A stretch of 64,000 bases of DNA from Bradyrhizobium guangxiense (GTDB lineage Bacteria; Pseudomonadota; Alphaproteobacteria; Rhizobiales; Xanthobacteraceae), in assembly GCF_004114915.1 (NCBI RefSeq), contig NZ_CP022219.1, forward strand, positions 3,068,501 through 3,132,500. Reading direction: 5' to 3'. The notes beneath the pieces were generated by a model. The model saw only the letters and a program-made list of their open reading frames with translations. It was not told where the DNA came from and searched no databases. The position numbers were made by a program, and so were the translations under genes. Shown here in pieces: positions 34,245-42,725 of the stretch (positions within the stretch are counted from its first letter, which is position 1; every line of letters begins with the position of its first letter).

Positions 34245-35015
34245 ATGCCAACCACGAGCTTTGATTTGTCGACGTCCCAGCCGGTTTCCCCGCCTTCGGT
34301 TTCCATCGTCGTTCCCGTGCGCAACGAAGCCGACAACATCGCGCCGCTGATCGCGGAGATCGGCGCGGCGCTCGATGGCCGCTGGGCCTATGAGATCATC
34401 TACGTCAACGATGGCTCGACCGATGCGACCGGCGAACGGATCGCGGCGATCATGGCGCAGCGGGACAATCTGCGGCAGCTGCGCCATGCCAGATCAGGCG
34501 GCCAATCAGCGGCGGTGCGCAGCGGCGTGCGCGCGGCGCGCGGGGAGATCGTGGCGACGCTCGACGGCGACGGCCAGAACAATCCGGCCTTCCTGCCTGA
34601 TCTGATCGCGGCGGTCGAGAAGGGCGCAGGGCGCGTCGGCCTCGCTGCCGGGCAGCGCGTCGGGCGCAAGGATACCGGCTTCAAGAAATTCCAGTCGCGC
34701 GTGGCCAACGGCGTCCGCAACGCCATCCTGAAGGACGGCACCCGCGACACCGGCTGTGGGCTGAAGGCGTTCCGGCGCGAGGTCTTCCTGATGATGCCCT
34801 ATTTCGACGGGCTGCATCGCTTCCTGCCGGCGCTGGTCCGCCGCGAAGGCTACGACATTGCCTATGTCGACGTGATCGACCGGCCGCGCCATTCCGGCGT
34901 GTCCAATTACGGTTTCTTCGATCGACTGTGGATCGGCATCATGGATCTCGCCGGCGTTTGGTGGCTGATCCGCCGCAAGAAGCCGACACCAGAAGTGACT
35001 GAGGTGAACGCATGA
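34245..35015 (+). CDS. family 2 glycosyltransferase (polyprenyl-phosphate sugar synthase type)
   Basis: 256 residues. GT-A motifs: SIVVPVRNEADNI at about residue 23, IYVNDGSTDATGE, and a DGDGQNNP metal-binding segment at about residue 110. It has no long C-terminal membrane domain; only a short hydrophobic stretch near the end. It likely makes the polyprenyl-phosphate sugar donor for the GT39 enzyme of the same operon (RgtE-like role in rhizobia, inference). Its stop overlaps the next start by 4 bp. Confidence 0.85.
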   Translation: MPTTSFDLSTSQPVSPPSVSIVVPVRNEADNIAPLIAEIGAALDGRWAYEIIYVNDGSTDATGERIAAIMAQRDNLRQLRHARSGGQSAAVRSGVRAARGEIVATLDGDGQNNPAFLPDLIAAVEKGAGRVGLAAGQRVGRKDTGFKKFQSRVANGVRNAILKDGTRDTGCGLKAFRREVFLMMPYFDGLHRFLPALVRREGYDIAYVDVIDRPRHSGVSNYGFFDRLWIGIMDLAGVWWLIRRKKPTPEVTEVNA

Positions 35016-35350
35016 TCATCCAATACGGTCAGGCGCTGAGCAACTATCTCTACGACGTCTTCGTCGCCAAGTTCGATTTCTGGCTGGCATTCGGCCTCGT
35101 CGCGCAGCTGTTCTTCACCGCGCGCTTCCTGGTGCAGTGGATCGCGAGCGAGCGCGCCGGCAACAGCGTGGTGCCGATGGCGTTCTGGTTCTGCTCGATG
35201 GGCGGCGGGCTGATGACGCTGGTCTACGGCGTCGTGAAGCGCGAGCCGGTCATCATCCTCGGACAATCGCTGGCGACGATCATCTATGTTCGCAACATCA
35301 TGCTGATCATCAAGAACCGCGGCAAGGCGTCCAAGACGTTGGAGCGCTGA
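35012..35350 (+). CDS. LpxB N-terminal-domain-like small membrane protein
   Basis: 112 residues with three membrane helices. The sequence FWLAFGLVAQLFFTARFLVQ followed by ASERAGNSVVP and FWFCSMGGGLMTL is the LAB_N domain, found at the N-terminus of lipid-A-disaccharide synthase and as stand-alone proteins next to GT2/GT39 genes. It is thought to assist the lipid-linked sugar synthase. It is coupled to the GT2 by ATGA. Confidence 0.85.
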   Translation: MIIQYGQALSNYLYDVFVAKFDFWLAFGLVAQLFFTARFLVQWIASERAGNSVVPMAFWFCSMGGGLMTLVYGVVKREPVIILGQSLATIIYVRNIMLIIKNRGKASKTLER

Positions 35351-35419
35351 ACCCAAACCAGCCTCCGGGGCTTCTCCTGAAACCGTTGATATGTGACTGA
35401 TCGACACTTGCTATTTTAA

Positions 35420-35431
35420 GACCGACTGGTT
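35420..35431. promoter_or_regulatory. candidate TetR operator upstream of tetR
   Basis: gaccgactggtt, a semi-palindrome with GACC-N3-4-GGT(T/C) spacing, 11 bp before the regulator start. It matches in form the site at 36099-36110 before the transporter gene, and TAGACC-N-GGTCTA-like operators known for this TetR subgroup. Confidence 0.45.
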
Positions 35432-35442
35432 CATATATCCTT

Positions 35443-36057
35443 ATGCGCCGCCCCGCCCCAGTACAGCTGCCCCGTGGCCGCCCCCGGAGTTTCGACACGG
35501 AAGCCGCTGTCGAACACGCGATGAATGTATTCTGGTCGCTCGGCTATCACGCCACGGCGCTGCCGGACCTGCTTCGGGCGACGAAACTCTCGCGTGGCAG
35601 CCTTTACGCCGCTTTTGGTGACAAGCACTCGCTGTTCTTGCGGGCGCTCGATCGCTACATTGCCATTGCCTTGATGCGGATGGATACCGAACTTGACCAC
35701 CGCAGAGAGCCAGTCGAGGGCCTAAGGGCCTACCTTGCCGGCTACGTCGACCGCAACAGCGGTGCTAATGGTCGGCGCGGATGCCTGCTGGTAGCCACAG
35801 CCATGGAACTGGCTGGCCGTGACGTCGAGGTCGATCGTCGCATCGAGAGCTTTTTCAAAGCCATGGAGACCCGGGTGGCTGGTGCGTTTTCCCGTGCAAA
35901 GGCAGCGGGCAAACTGGCCGATGGTGTCGAGCCTTCGAGTGCCGCGCGAATTCTCGTCTGCTTCGTCGAGGGCCTGCGAGTGGTCGGTAAGACGGCTCCG
36001 ACACGAATCATTTCGCAAGCCACCGTCGACGCTCTTCTTGACCGCTTCATCAGGTAG
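35443..36057 (+). CDS. TetR/AcrR family transcriptional regulator
   Basis: 204 residues. The N-terminal HTH is clear (HAMNVFWSLGYHATALPDLL, then SRGSLYAAFGDKHSLF). The C-terminal ligand domain contains GANGRRGCLLVATAMELAGR, typical of the YxaF/NemR-like subgroup. There is no Shine-Dalgarno sequence before the ATG, so it may be leaderless. It probably represses itself and the EamA transporter gene downstream. Confidence 0.88.
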   Translation: MRRPAPVQLPRGRPRSFDTEAAVEHAMNVFWSLGYHATALPDLLRATKLSRGSLYAAFGDKHSLFLRALDRYIAIALMRMDTELDHRREPVEGLRAYLAGYVDRNSGANGRRGCLLVATAMELAGRDVEVDRRIESFFKAMETRVAGAFSRAKAAGKLADGVEPSSAARILVCFVEGLRVVGKTAPTRIISQATVDALLDRFIR

Positions 36058-36098
36058 ACAAACCATGGAGGTTTCCCCCGTGCGCAGGCCTATATCTG

Positions 36099-36110
36099 GA
36101 CCAAATGGTC
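36099..36110. promoter_or_regulatory. candidate TetR operator upstream of EamA gene
   Basis: gaccaaatggtc, arms gacca/tggtc, next to a tatat box. It lies 17 bp before the chosen transporter start and resembles the site upstream of tetR. An alternative transporter start at 36065 would put it inside the coding sequence, so 36128 is preferred. Confidence 0.45.
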
Positions 36111-36127
36111 TTGAAGGTAACGATGCT

Positions 36128-36988
36128 ATGTCCGCCATGCAGATTGTCTGCGCGGTGGTCGTTCCTTTGCTCTGGGGTTATCAATTCGTGGTCATCAAAG
36201 TGGGCGTGGGGGAGTTTCCGCCTCTCTTCTTCCTCGCACTGCGCTTCCTGGCAATCGCGCTGCTGCTTGTTCCGTTCGTCGAAAGGCCGAGGCGCAGGCA
36301 GCTCGGACCTGTCGCAGCCATTTCGCTTTTCCTTGGTGGATTGAACTTCGGCCTGTTCTACGTTGGTCTCGGGCTCGGCTCGGGAAGTATGTCAGCCGTC
36401 GCATATCAACTCGCCCCACCATTCACCGTCTTGTTGGCTTGGCCGCTGCTCGCGGAGAGGCCGTCTCTAACTACGTCAGCCGGCGTGGTACTTGCCTTCA
36501 TCGGTGTGGTCGTGCTGGCAGCGGGGCCTGGCGTATCGGCAACCGCGCTTCCGCTGCTGCTTGTGGTCGGGGCAGCTTTCGCATTTGCGGTGTCCAACGT
36601 CTTGACTAAGCGTTATGGCCCGTTTGATCCCCTGATGTTGATGGCCTGGTCGTCGCTGCTCACGGTGCCGCAGGTCATGCTGATGTCGTTGCTGCTCGAA
36701 TCTGGACAAATGGCGAGCCTTGTCACGGCAGACGAACGTGGCTGGCTGGCGCTCGCCTACACAATCTTCATCGGCGGAATTGTTGGGTTTGGCCTTTGGT
36801 TCTGGCTGATCGCCCGTTGCTCGATGGTACGCGTCGCGCCCTTTGGTCTGCTGCTGCCGGTGTTCGCATTGACTTCCAGCGTCATCTTCCTTGACGAACG
36901 CATAAGCCCAAAGCTGATCGCCGGCGGGCTGCTCGCGATCTCAGGCGTCGCCATCACGCAGCTGCGCCCACGCGCCCAACCAGCCTGA
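36128..36988 (+). CDS. EamA/DMT-family transporter
   Basis: 286 residues from the ATG of MSAMQIVCAVVVPLLWGYQF, with aagg about 10 nt upstream. Ten membrane helices form the two EamA repeats. It probably exports an amino acid, metabolite or toxic compound; the substrate cannot be read from sequence. Likely controlled by the neighbouring TetR protein through a shared operator. Confidence 0.85.
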   Translation: MSAMQIVCAVVVPLLWGYQFVVIKVGVGEFPPLFFLALRFLAIALLLVPFVERPRRRQLGPVAAISLFLGGLNFGLFYVGLGLGSGSMSAVAYQLAPPFTVLLAWPLLAERPSLTTSAGVVLAFIGVVVLAAGPGVSATALPLLLVVGAAFAFAVSNVLTKRYGPFDPLMLMAWSSLLTVPQVMLMSLLLESGQMASLVTADERGWLALAYTIFIGGIVGFGLWFWLIARCSMVRVAPFGLLLPVFALTSSVIFLDERISPKLIAGGLLAISGVAITQLRPRAQPA

Positions 36989-37033
36989 TCGTCGGGCATC
37001 GTGTCGTGCCGACTTCAGTCGGTGCCCGGCCGG

Positions 37034-38725
37034 CTAGCGCGGCACTGCCGACGCCGCGCCTGAGGTGGGCAGGGCAGCCGACTCCGCTTCGGTCCGGCGA
37101 TAAGGCTCGCCGGCCGCGTCGAGCACGGGATAGGCGACCGAGCAGATGTGCGAGTGGATGCGCCTGAGATCGCGCAGCACGTCGAGATGCAGCGACGTCG
37201 TTTCGATGGTTTCGGGGCGCCCCTCGCGCAGGCGGTCGAGATGGCGCTCGACGGCCGCAAGCTCGGTGTTGCGCAGCGCCGTCTTCTCCACCAGCAGCTT
37301 GCGAGCCTCGTTGGCGTCGCCCGACATGAAAACGCCGAAGGCGATCCGCAGCGAGTCCATGGTGCGCTTGTGGAAGGCGGCGAGCTCGTCGGCCCCTTCC
37401 GCTGAGAACTGGAAGCGCCGCTTGATCTTCTTGGTGGCGAGCTCGCTCAGACTCTTGTCGATGATGTCGCCGATATGTTCGAGGTTGATGGCGAAGGAGA
37501 TGATCTCCATCGCGCGCCGTCCTTCGCTCTCGTCGAGGCTGCCCCGCATCAGCTTGGTCACGTAGAGCTTGATGGCCTCGTCGAGACCGTCGACCAAATT
37601 GTCCATCTTGGAGACCTGGTCGACCAGCGCACGGTCGCCCGTCATCATCGCGGCCATCACCTTGCGCAGCATGACCTCGACGAAATCGCCCATGCGCAAC
37701 GTCTCGCGGGCGGCGTCGGCGAGCGCCAGTGACGGCGTCTCCAGCGCGGTCTCGTCGAGATAGCGCGGCCGGGCCGGGTCGGCCTCCTGCACGCGATCCG
37801 GCAAGAGGCAGGTGAGCAGGCGCGACATGGCGTCGAGCAGGCCGATGAAGACGACAGCCGTGCCGACATTGAAGGCGATGTGGAAAGCTGCCGTCATCTT
37901 GGCGAGATCGGGCTGCCAGGCATGCATGTGATCGGCGATCGTGCCCAGGAAAGGCAGGACTAGAGCGATCCCGACCACGCGGTTGACGAGATTGCCGACG
38001 GGCAGTCGATAGCTCGCGGCATCGTCGTGCCTGGCGCCCTCGAACACCGGATTGATGGCGCTGCCGAGATTGGCCCCGAGCACCAGCGCCATCGCCGCGT
38101 AAGGCGTGATGAACTGCGAGTAGGCCAGCGACATGATCAAGAGCACGCTGGCGACGCTCGAATGCACCGCCCAGGTGATGAGGGCGGCGATAACGATGCA
38201 CAGGATCGGATCGCCCGTGATGGCCGACATCGCGACGCGGACGCCGGGCGCGTTCTCGGCGGGCGCAAGCGTGTCGAGCAGGATGTGCAGCGAGAGCAGC
38301 ATCAGGCCAAGGCCGATGCAGATGCGGCCGACGTCCTTGATCCGCGAGCGCGGGCCGGAGCGGAACGCGACGAGGCCAAGCACGAACAAGACCGGCGCAA
38401 CGGCTGCGATGTTGAACGACAGCACCTGCACGATCAGCGTCGTGCCGACATTGGCCCCGAGCATGATGGCGAGGGCGGCGGCAAGGCTGACGAGGCCTTC
38501 GGCTGCGAACGAGCTCGTGATCAAGGCGGTCGCCGTGCTGCTCTGGAGCAGCGCGGTGAGCCCGAGGCCCGCGGCGAAGGCGCTGACGCGGTTGCTCAGC
38601 GCCTTGCCGAGCAGGCGCCTGAGGTCAGGACCGAAGGCGCGCAGAATTCCGCTGTGGACCATGTGCAGGCCCCACAGCAACAGCGCCACCCCGCCCATGA
38701 GGTCGAGCAGAACCAACGTTCCCAT
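37034..38725 (-). CDS. Na/Pi cotransporter family protein with PhoU-like domain
   Basis: 563 residues. The N-terminal two thirds hold the two NptA/Na_Pi_cotrans repeats, each with a conserved glutamine-serine segment (ALLQSSTATALITSSF near residue 60 and SSVASVLLIMSLAYSQF further on). The C-terminal about 200 residues are helical and PhoU-like. It probably takes up or exports phosphate with sodium and may sense phosphate state. It converges on the EamA gene, with no clear terminator between them. Confidence 0.85.
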   Translation of the reverse strand: MGTLVLLDLMGGVALLLWGLHMVHSGILRAFGPDLRRLLGKALSNRVSAFAAGLGLTALLQSSTATALITSSFAAEGLVSLAAALAIMLGANVGTTLIVQVLSFNIAAVAPVLFVLGLVAFRSGPRSRIKDVGRICIGLGLMLLSLHILLDTLAPAENAPGVRVAMSAITGDPILCIVIAALITWAVHSSVASVLLIMSLAYSQFITPYAAMALVLGANLGSAINPVFEGARHDDAASYRLPVGNLVNRVVGIALVLPFLGTIADHMHAWQPDLAKMTAAFHIAFNVGTAVVFIGLLDAMSRLLTCLLPDRVQEADPARPRYLDETALETPSLALADAARETLRMGDFVEVMLRKVMAAMMTGDRALVDQVSKMDNLVDGLDEAIKLYVTKLMRGSLDESEGRRAMEIISFAINLEHIGDIIDKSLSELATKKIKRRFQFSAEGADELAAFHKRTMDSLRIAFGVFMSGDANEARKLLVEKTALRNTELAAVERHLDRLREGRPETIETTSLHLDVLRDLRRIHSHICSVAYPVLDAAGEPYRRTEAESAALPTSGAASAVPR

Positions 38726-38901
38726 TCTCCGTGTCCGGATTGGAGTCGATTGGTGAGGCTAGCGCCAAATGCTTGAGGATCAAACCATTTGTTGGCGCGT
38801 CGGCGTTAACGTTTGCGACACGTGGGCGTTCCCAAGCGCGCGCGTTGCGCGTCCGCCGGCGCGATTGGCGCATTCTCAGGCGCGATGCTTTGTGCGCAGG
38901 C

Positions 38902-40086
38902 TCACATTGCCGCCTTGAGGGCAGCGAAGCCGCGATCGAGATCGGCCTTGAGATCGTCGGTGCTTTCGAGCCCGATGTGCAGACGCAGGGTCGGCCCGCC
39001 GGGTGCCCACTTCGTCGCGGTGCGATAGGCGTCGCAATCGAAGGGAATGGCCAGGCTCTCGAAGCCGCCCCAGGAGAAGCCCATGCCGAACAGCTTGAGC
39101 GTGTTCAGCATGGTGTCGACCGCCTTCTGCGGCGCCGCCTTCAGCACGATGCTGAACAGGCCCGAGGCGCCGCTGAAATCGCGCTTCCAGATCGCATGAC
39201 CCGGATCGGTCTCGAGTCCCGGATGCAGCACGCGCGCGACCTCGGGTCGGGCAGCGAGCCAGCGCGCCATCTCGAGCCCGGAGCGATGATGCTGCGCCAG
39301 GCGCACCGACAACGTGCGCAGGCCGCGCAGTGCGAGAAAGACGTCGTCGGGACCGGCGCAGACGCCGAGCAGGCGGATGCCTTCGGCGACCGTCGGCCAC
39401 GCCCTGGCATTCGCCGAGATCGTGCCGAACATGATGTCGGAATGACCACCGATATATTTCGTTGCGGCCTGCATGCTGATGTCGACGCCCTGTTCGAGCG
39501 AGCGGTGATAGAGCGGGGTGGCCCAGGTGTTGTCGTCGATGACCAGCGCACCGCGCGCATGGGCGACCTCGGCGATGGCGCGGATATCGGGCATTTCGAA
39601 CGATTGCGAGCCCGGCGCCTCCACCAGCACCGCGCGGGTGTTGGGCTTGAACAGCCTGTCGATGCCGGCGCCGATCAGCGGATCGAAATAGGTGGTCTCG
39701 ACGCCGTAGCGGGTGAGCATGCCGTTGCAGAAGTTGCGCGAGGGCCGGTAGACATTGTCGCAGACCAGAATGTGGTCGCCGGCCTTCAGAACCGCGAGCA
39801 GGGTGGTGGAGATCGCCGACAGCCCCGACGGGACGATGCCGACGCCGGCGCACTGCGGCCCCTCCAGCGCCATCAGCGTCTCCTGGAACGCCTTGGTGGT
39901 GGGGGAACCGTGGCGGCCATAGGTGAACTCGCCGCGATGGGCGTGCAGGTCCTCGGCGGTCGGATAGAGCACGGTCGAGCCGTGAAAGACCGGTGGATTG
40001 ACGAACCCCTTCTGCGCCTTGGTGTCGCGGCCGGAAGTGACCAGTCGGGTCTCGGCGTGCTGCTCTTGGGGGTGCGAGGAATCCAT
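38902..40086 (-). CDS. metC: cystathionine beta-lyase
   Basis: 394 residues from the ATG of MDSSHPQEQHAETRLV; the longer frame upstream is not conserved-looking. It is a Cys/Met-metabolism fold-type I PLP enzyme. The Schiff-base lysine is Lys210 in MQAATKYIGGHSD; YGRHGSPTT and EAPGSQSFEMPD are other family blocks. It cleaves cystathionine to homocysteine, pyruvate and ammonia in methionine synthesis. Rhizobial MetC has about this length. Confidence 0.88.
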   Translation of the reverse strand: MDSSHPQEQHAETRLVTSGRDTKAQKGFVNPPVFHGSTVLYPTAEDLHAHRGEFTYGRHGSPTTKAFQETLMALEGPQCAGVGIVPSGLSAISTTLLAVLKAGDHILVCDNVYRPSRNFCNGMLTRYGVETTYFDPLIGAGIDRLFKPNTRAVLVEAPGSQSFEMPDIRAIAEVAHARGALVIDDNTWATPLYHRSLEQGVDISMQAATKYIGGHSDIMFGTISANARAWPTVAEGIRLLGVCAGPDDVFLALRGLRTLSVRLAQHHRSGLEMARWLAARPEVARVLHPGLETDPGHAIWKRDFSGASGLFSIVLKAAPQKAVDTMLNTLKLFGMGFSWGGFESLAIPFDCDAYRTATKWAPGGPTLRLHIGLESTDDLKADLDRGFAALKAAM

Positions 40087-40476
40087 GCGTCTGCTTTCAA
40101 AACCGCGTTTCCGCTCGGGCTTGGCGCCCAGCGGGCTGGCCGAAAGGCCGCTGTCGTTAATAACAGAACACAGAAGAGTCCCGTCAACCCCTTGACCCGG
40201 CACGCCAGTCGTTCTGTGATGCGCAGGTGCTATTCAGTCGCCGCATGTTGAGGGGCCTGCCGCGACCTTCGATCCATCGTCTGACCGGACCTTGCGTCAC
40301 AGCCATATCGGCGGACGCCTGCGGCGGGGATTAAGGTATGGCCTCCCGGGATCGGCGGGTGTTCGGCAAGGTTTTCCAGCATGACTCTTGCAAGGGTTGG
40401 TCTTGATACGTCTGGCCCCCGCAGGGTTGATCCTGAGATAACGTTCCTTGAGACGACTTTGAAAGGCCCAAAGCCC
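40087..40476. other. divergent intergenic region metC/aapJ
   Basis: This 390-bp region should contain the promoters of both genes. I see no convincing gene, riboswitch or strong operator palindrome; a ttgacc-like element near 40190 is not matched by a good -10 box. Confidence 0.4.
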
Positions 40477-41493
40477 ATGAAACGCGTAACCCTGGCTCTC
40501 ACCCTTGCTCTCGCCGCCGGCCTCTCCTCCCAAGCCGCCGATGCGCAAACGCTCAAGACCGTCAAGGACCGAGGCATGCTGTCCTGCGGCGTCAGTCAGG
40601 GCCTGCCGGGATTCTCCTCGCCCGACGACAAGGGCAACTGGACCGGCCTCGACGTCGACGTCTGCAAGGCGATCGCCGGCGCGATCTTCAACGATGCGAG
40701 CAAGGTCAAGTACGTGCCGTTGTCCGCCAAGGACCGCTTCACCGCGCTGCAATCCGGCGAAATCGACGTGCTCTCGCGCAACACCACCTGGACCATCTCG
40801 CGCGATACCTCGCTCGGCGCCAACTTTACCGGCGTGACCTATTATGACGGGCAGGGCTTCATGGTGAAGAAGTCGCTCAAGGTGAACTCGGCGCTGGAGC
40901 TCAACAGCGCCTCGGTCTGCGTGCAGACCGGTACCACCACCGAGCAGAATCTCGCCGACTACTTCAAGGCTAACAACATGAAGTACGAGGTGATCGCGTT
41001 CGGCACCAACGATGAAACCGTCAAGGCGTATGAAGCCGGGCGCTGCGACGTCTTCACCACCGACCAGTCGGGCCTCTACGCCAATCGCCTGAAGCTCGCC
41101 AATCCCAACGACCACATGGTGCTGCCCGAGATCATCTCGAAGGAACCGCTCGGCCCGATGGTACGCCACGGCGACGACCAGTGGTTCGACATCGTCAAGT
41201 GGACTCTGTTCGCGATGCTCACCGCCGAGGAGCTCGGCGTGACCTCGAAGAACGTCGACGAGAAGGCCAAGCTGGAAAATCCCGAGCTGAAGCGCGTGCT
41301 CGGCACCGACGGCAATTTCGGCGAACAGCTCGGCTTGACCAAGGACTGGGTGGTGCGGATCGTGAAGGCGGTCGGCAATTACGGCGAAGTGTTCGATCGC
41401 AATGTCGGCGCGGGCTCGCCGCTCGCCATCAACCGCGGTCTCAACAATCTCTGGAACAAGGGCGGTCTTCAGTACGCGCCGCCGATCCGCTGA
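40477..41493 (+). CDS. aapJ: general L-amino acid ABC transporter substrate-binding protein
   Basis: 338 residues starting MKRVTLALTLALAAGLSSQA, a signal peptide cleaved after ADA. It is an SBP_bac_3 family periplasmic protein with DRGMLSCGVSQGLPGFSS, GNWTGLDVDVCKAIAGAIF and GRCDVFTTDQSGLYANR. It binds polar and basic L-amino acids and delivers them to AapQM. It is the first gene of aapJQMP; gene order and lengths match the Rhizobium system. Confidence 0.93.
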   Translation: MKRVTLALTLALAAGLSSQAADAQTLKTVKDRGMLSCGVSQGLPGFSSPDDKGNWTGLDVDVCKAIAGAIFNDASKVKYVPLSAKDRFTALQSGEIDVLSRNTTWTISRDTSLGANFTGVTYYDGQGFMVKKSLKVNSALELNSASVCVQTGTTTEQNLADYFKANNMKYEVIAFGTNDETVKAYEAGRCDVFTTDQSGLYANRLKLANPNDHMVLPEIISKEPLGPMVRHGDDQWFDIVKWTLFAMLTAEELGVTSKNVDEKAKLENPELKRVLGTDGNFGEQLGLTKDWVVRIVKAVGNYGEVFDRNVGAGSPLAINRGLNNLWNKGGLQYAPPIR

Positions 41494-41519
41494 TCGCGCG
41501 CTGATCCGCTGGCAGCGGC

Positions 41520-42725
41520 ATGAGCACCGAGGCCCGAAAACCGCCGCCCCAGATCGCGCTGAAGATCAGGCGCCTTCTGGGTGGCAAGGCAGGCTGGAAC
41601 GGCGTCGCCGTCCAGTTTGCCTTCGCGGCGATCCTGGGCTGGATCGGCTATGAGATCGTCTCGAACGCTCGCGCCAACCTCGAAAACCAGCATATTGCCG
41701 CCGGCTTCGGTTTCCTGCGCAACAATGCCGGCTTCGACGTCAACCAGACCCTGATCTCCTATACCGGTTCGGACACGTTCCTGCGCGTGTTCGTGGTCGG
41801 GCTCCTGAACACGCTGGTCGTCTCGGTGGTGGGCATCGTGTTCGCCACGTTGATCGGCTTCATCGTCGCACTGTGCCGGCTGTCGCCCAATTGGCTGTTG
41901 TCGCGCGTCGGCGAGATCTATGTCGAGATCATCCGCAACCTTCCGCTGCTGTTCCAGATCCTGTTCTGGTACCTGGCGGTGCTCGCCGCCCTGCCCAATC
42001 CGCGGCAGAGCATCTCGCTGCTCGGCATCGCCTTTCTCAGCAATCGCGGCCTCGTCATTCCGAGTCTGATCGGCCAGAGCGGCCTCGGGCCGTTCCTGGC
42101 AATGCTGGCGCTCGGCATCGTGGCAGCGCTGGTCCTGCGCGTCCATGCTCGGCGGGCGTTGCTCCAGCAGGGGCGGGTGATCCGGATCTGGCCCTATGTG
42201 CTGGCTCTGCTGTTCGGCCTGCCGCTCGCCACCACGCTGGCGGTCGGGCTGCCATTCACCTTCGAGCTGCCGCAGCTTAGGGGCTTCAACTTCGCAGGCG
42301 GCTCGCGGATCATTCCGGAATTCGTGGCGCTGACGCTGGCACTGTCGACCTACACTGCCGCCTTCATCGCCGAAATCGTGCGCGCCGGCATCCTGTCGGT
42401 CCACAAGGGGCAGATGGAGGCGGGATCGTCGCTGGGCCTCAGCCGGGGCAACACGCTCCGCCTGATCGTGGTGCCGCAGGCCATGCGCGTCATCGTGCCG
42501 CCGTTGACCAACCAGTACCTCAATCTCACCAAGAACTCGTCGCTGGCGGTCGCGATCGGCTATCCCGACCTCGTCTCGGTTTTCGCCGGCACCTCGTTGA
42601 GCCAGACCGGGCAGGCGATCGAGATCATCGCGATGACGATGGGCATCTATTTGCTGATCTCGCTCCTCACCAGCGCGATCATGAGCGTCTACGGTTGGCG
42701 CGTCAGCCGGAGTCTGGGCGCATGA
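41520..42725 (+). CDS. aapQ: general L-amino acid ABC transporter permease
   Basis: 401 residues with about eight membrane helices. The long N-terminal extension and the C-terminal permease core with the EAA-type loop (AGILSVHKGQMEAGSSLGLS, then RLIVVPQAMRVIVPPL) are typical of AapQ. It forms the channel with AapM. It lies 26 bp after aapJ and its stop overlaps the aapM start by 4 bp. Confidence 0.93.
   Translation: MSTEARKPPPQIALKIRRLLGGKAGWNGVAVQFAFAAILGWIGYEIVSNARANLENQHIAAGFGFLRNNAGFDVNQTLISYTGSDTFLRVFVVGLLNTLVVSVVGIVFATLIGFIVALCRLSPNWLLSRVGEIYVEIIRNLPLLFQILFWYLAVLAALPNPRQSISLLGIAFLSNRGLVIPSLIGQSGLGPFLAMLALGIVAALVLRVHARRALLQQGRVIRIWPYVLALLFGLPLATTLAVGLPFTFELPQLRGFNFAGGSRIIPEFVALTLALSTYTAAFIAEIVRAGILSVHKGQMEAGSSLGLSRGNTLRLIVVPQAMRVIVPPLTNQYLNLTKNSSLAVAIGYPDLVSVFAGTSLSQTGQAIEIIAMTMGIYLLISLLTSAIMSVYGWRVSRSLGA

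Noticed and set aside
40087..40476. Possible SAM riboswitch upstream of metC
   Set aside because: No SAM-II-type pseudoknot arrangement could be traced by eye, and this class is usually before metA or metZ genes.
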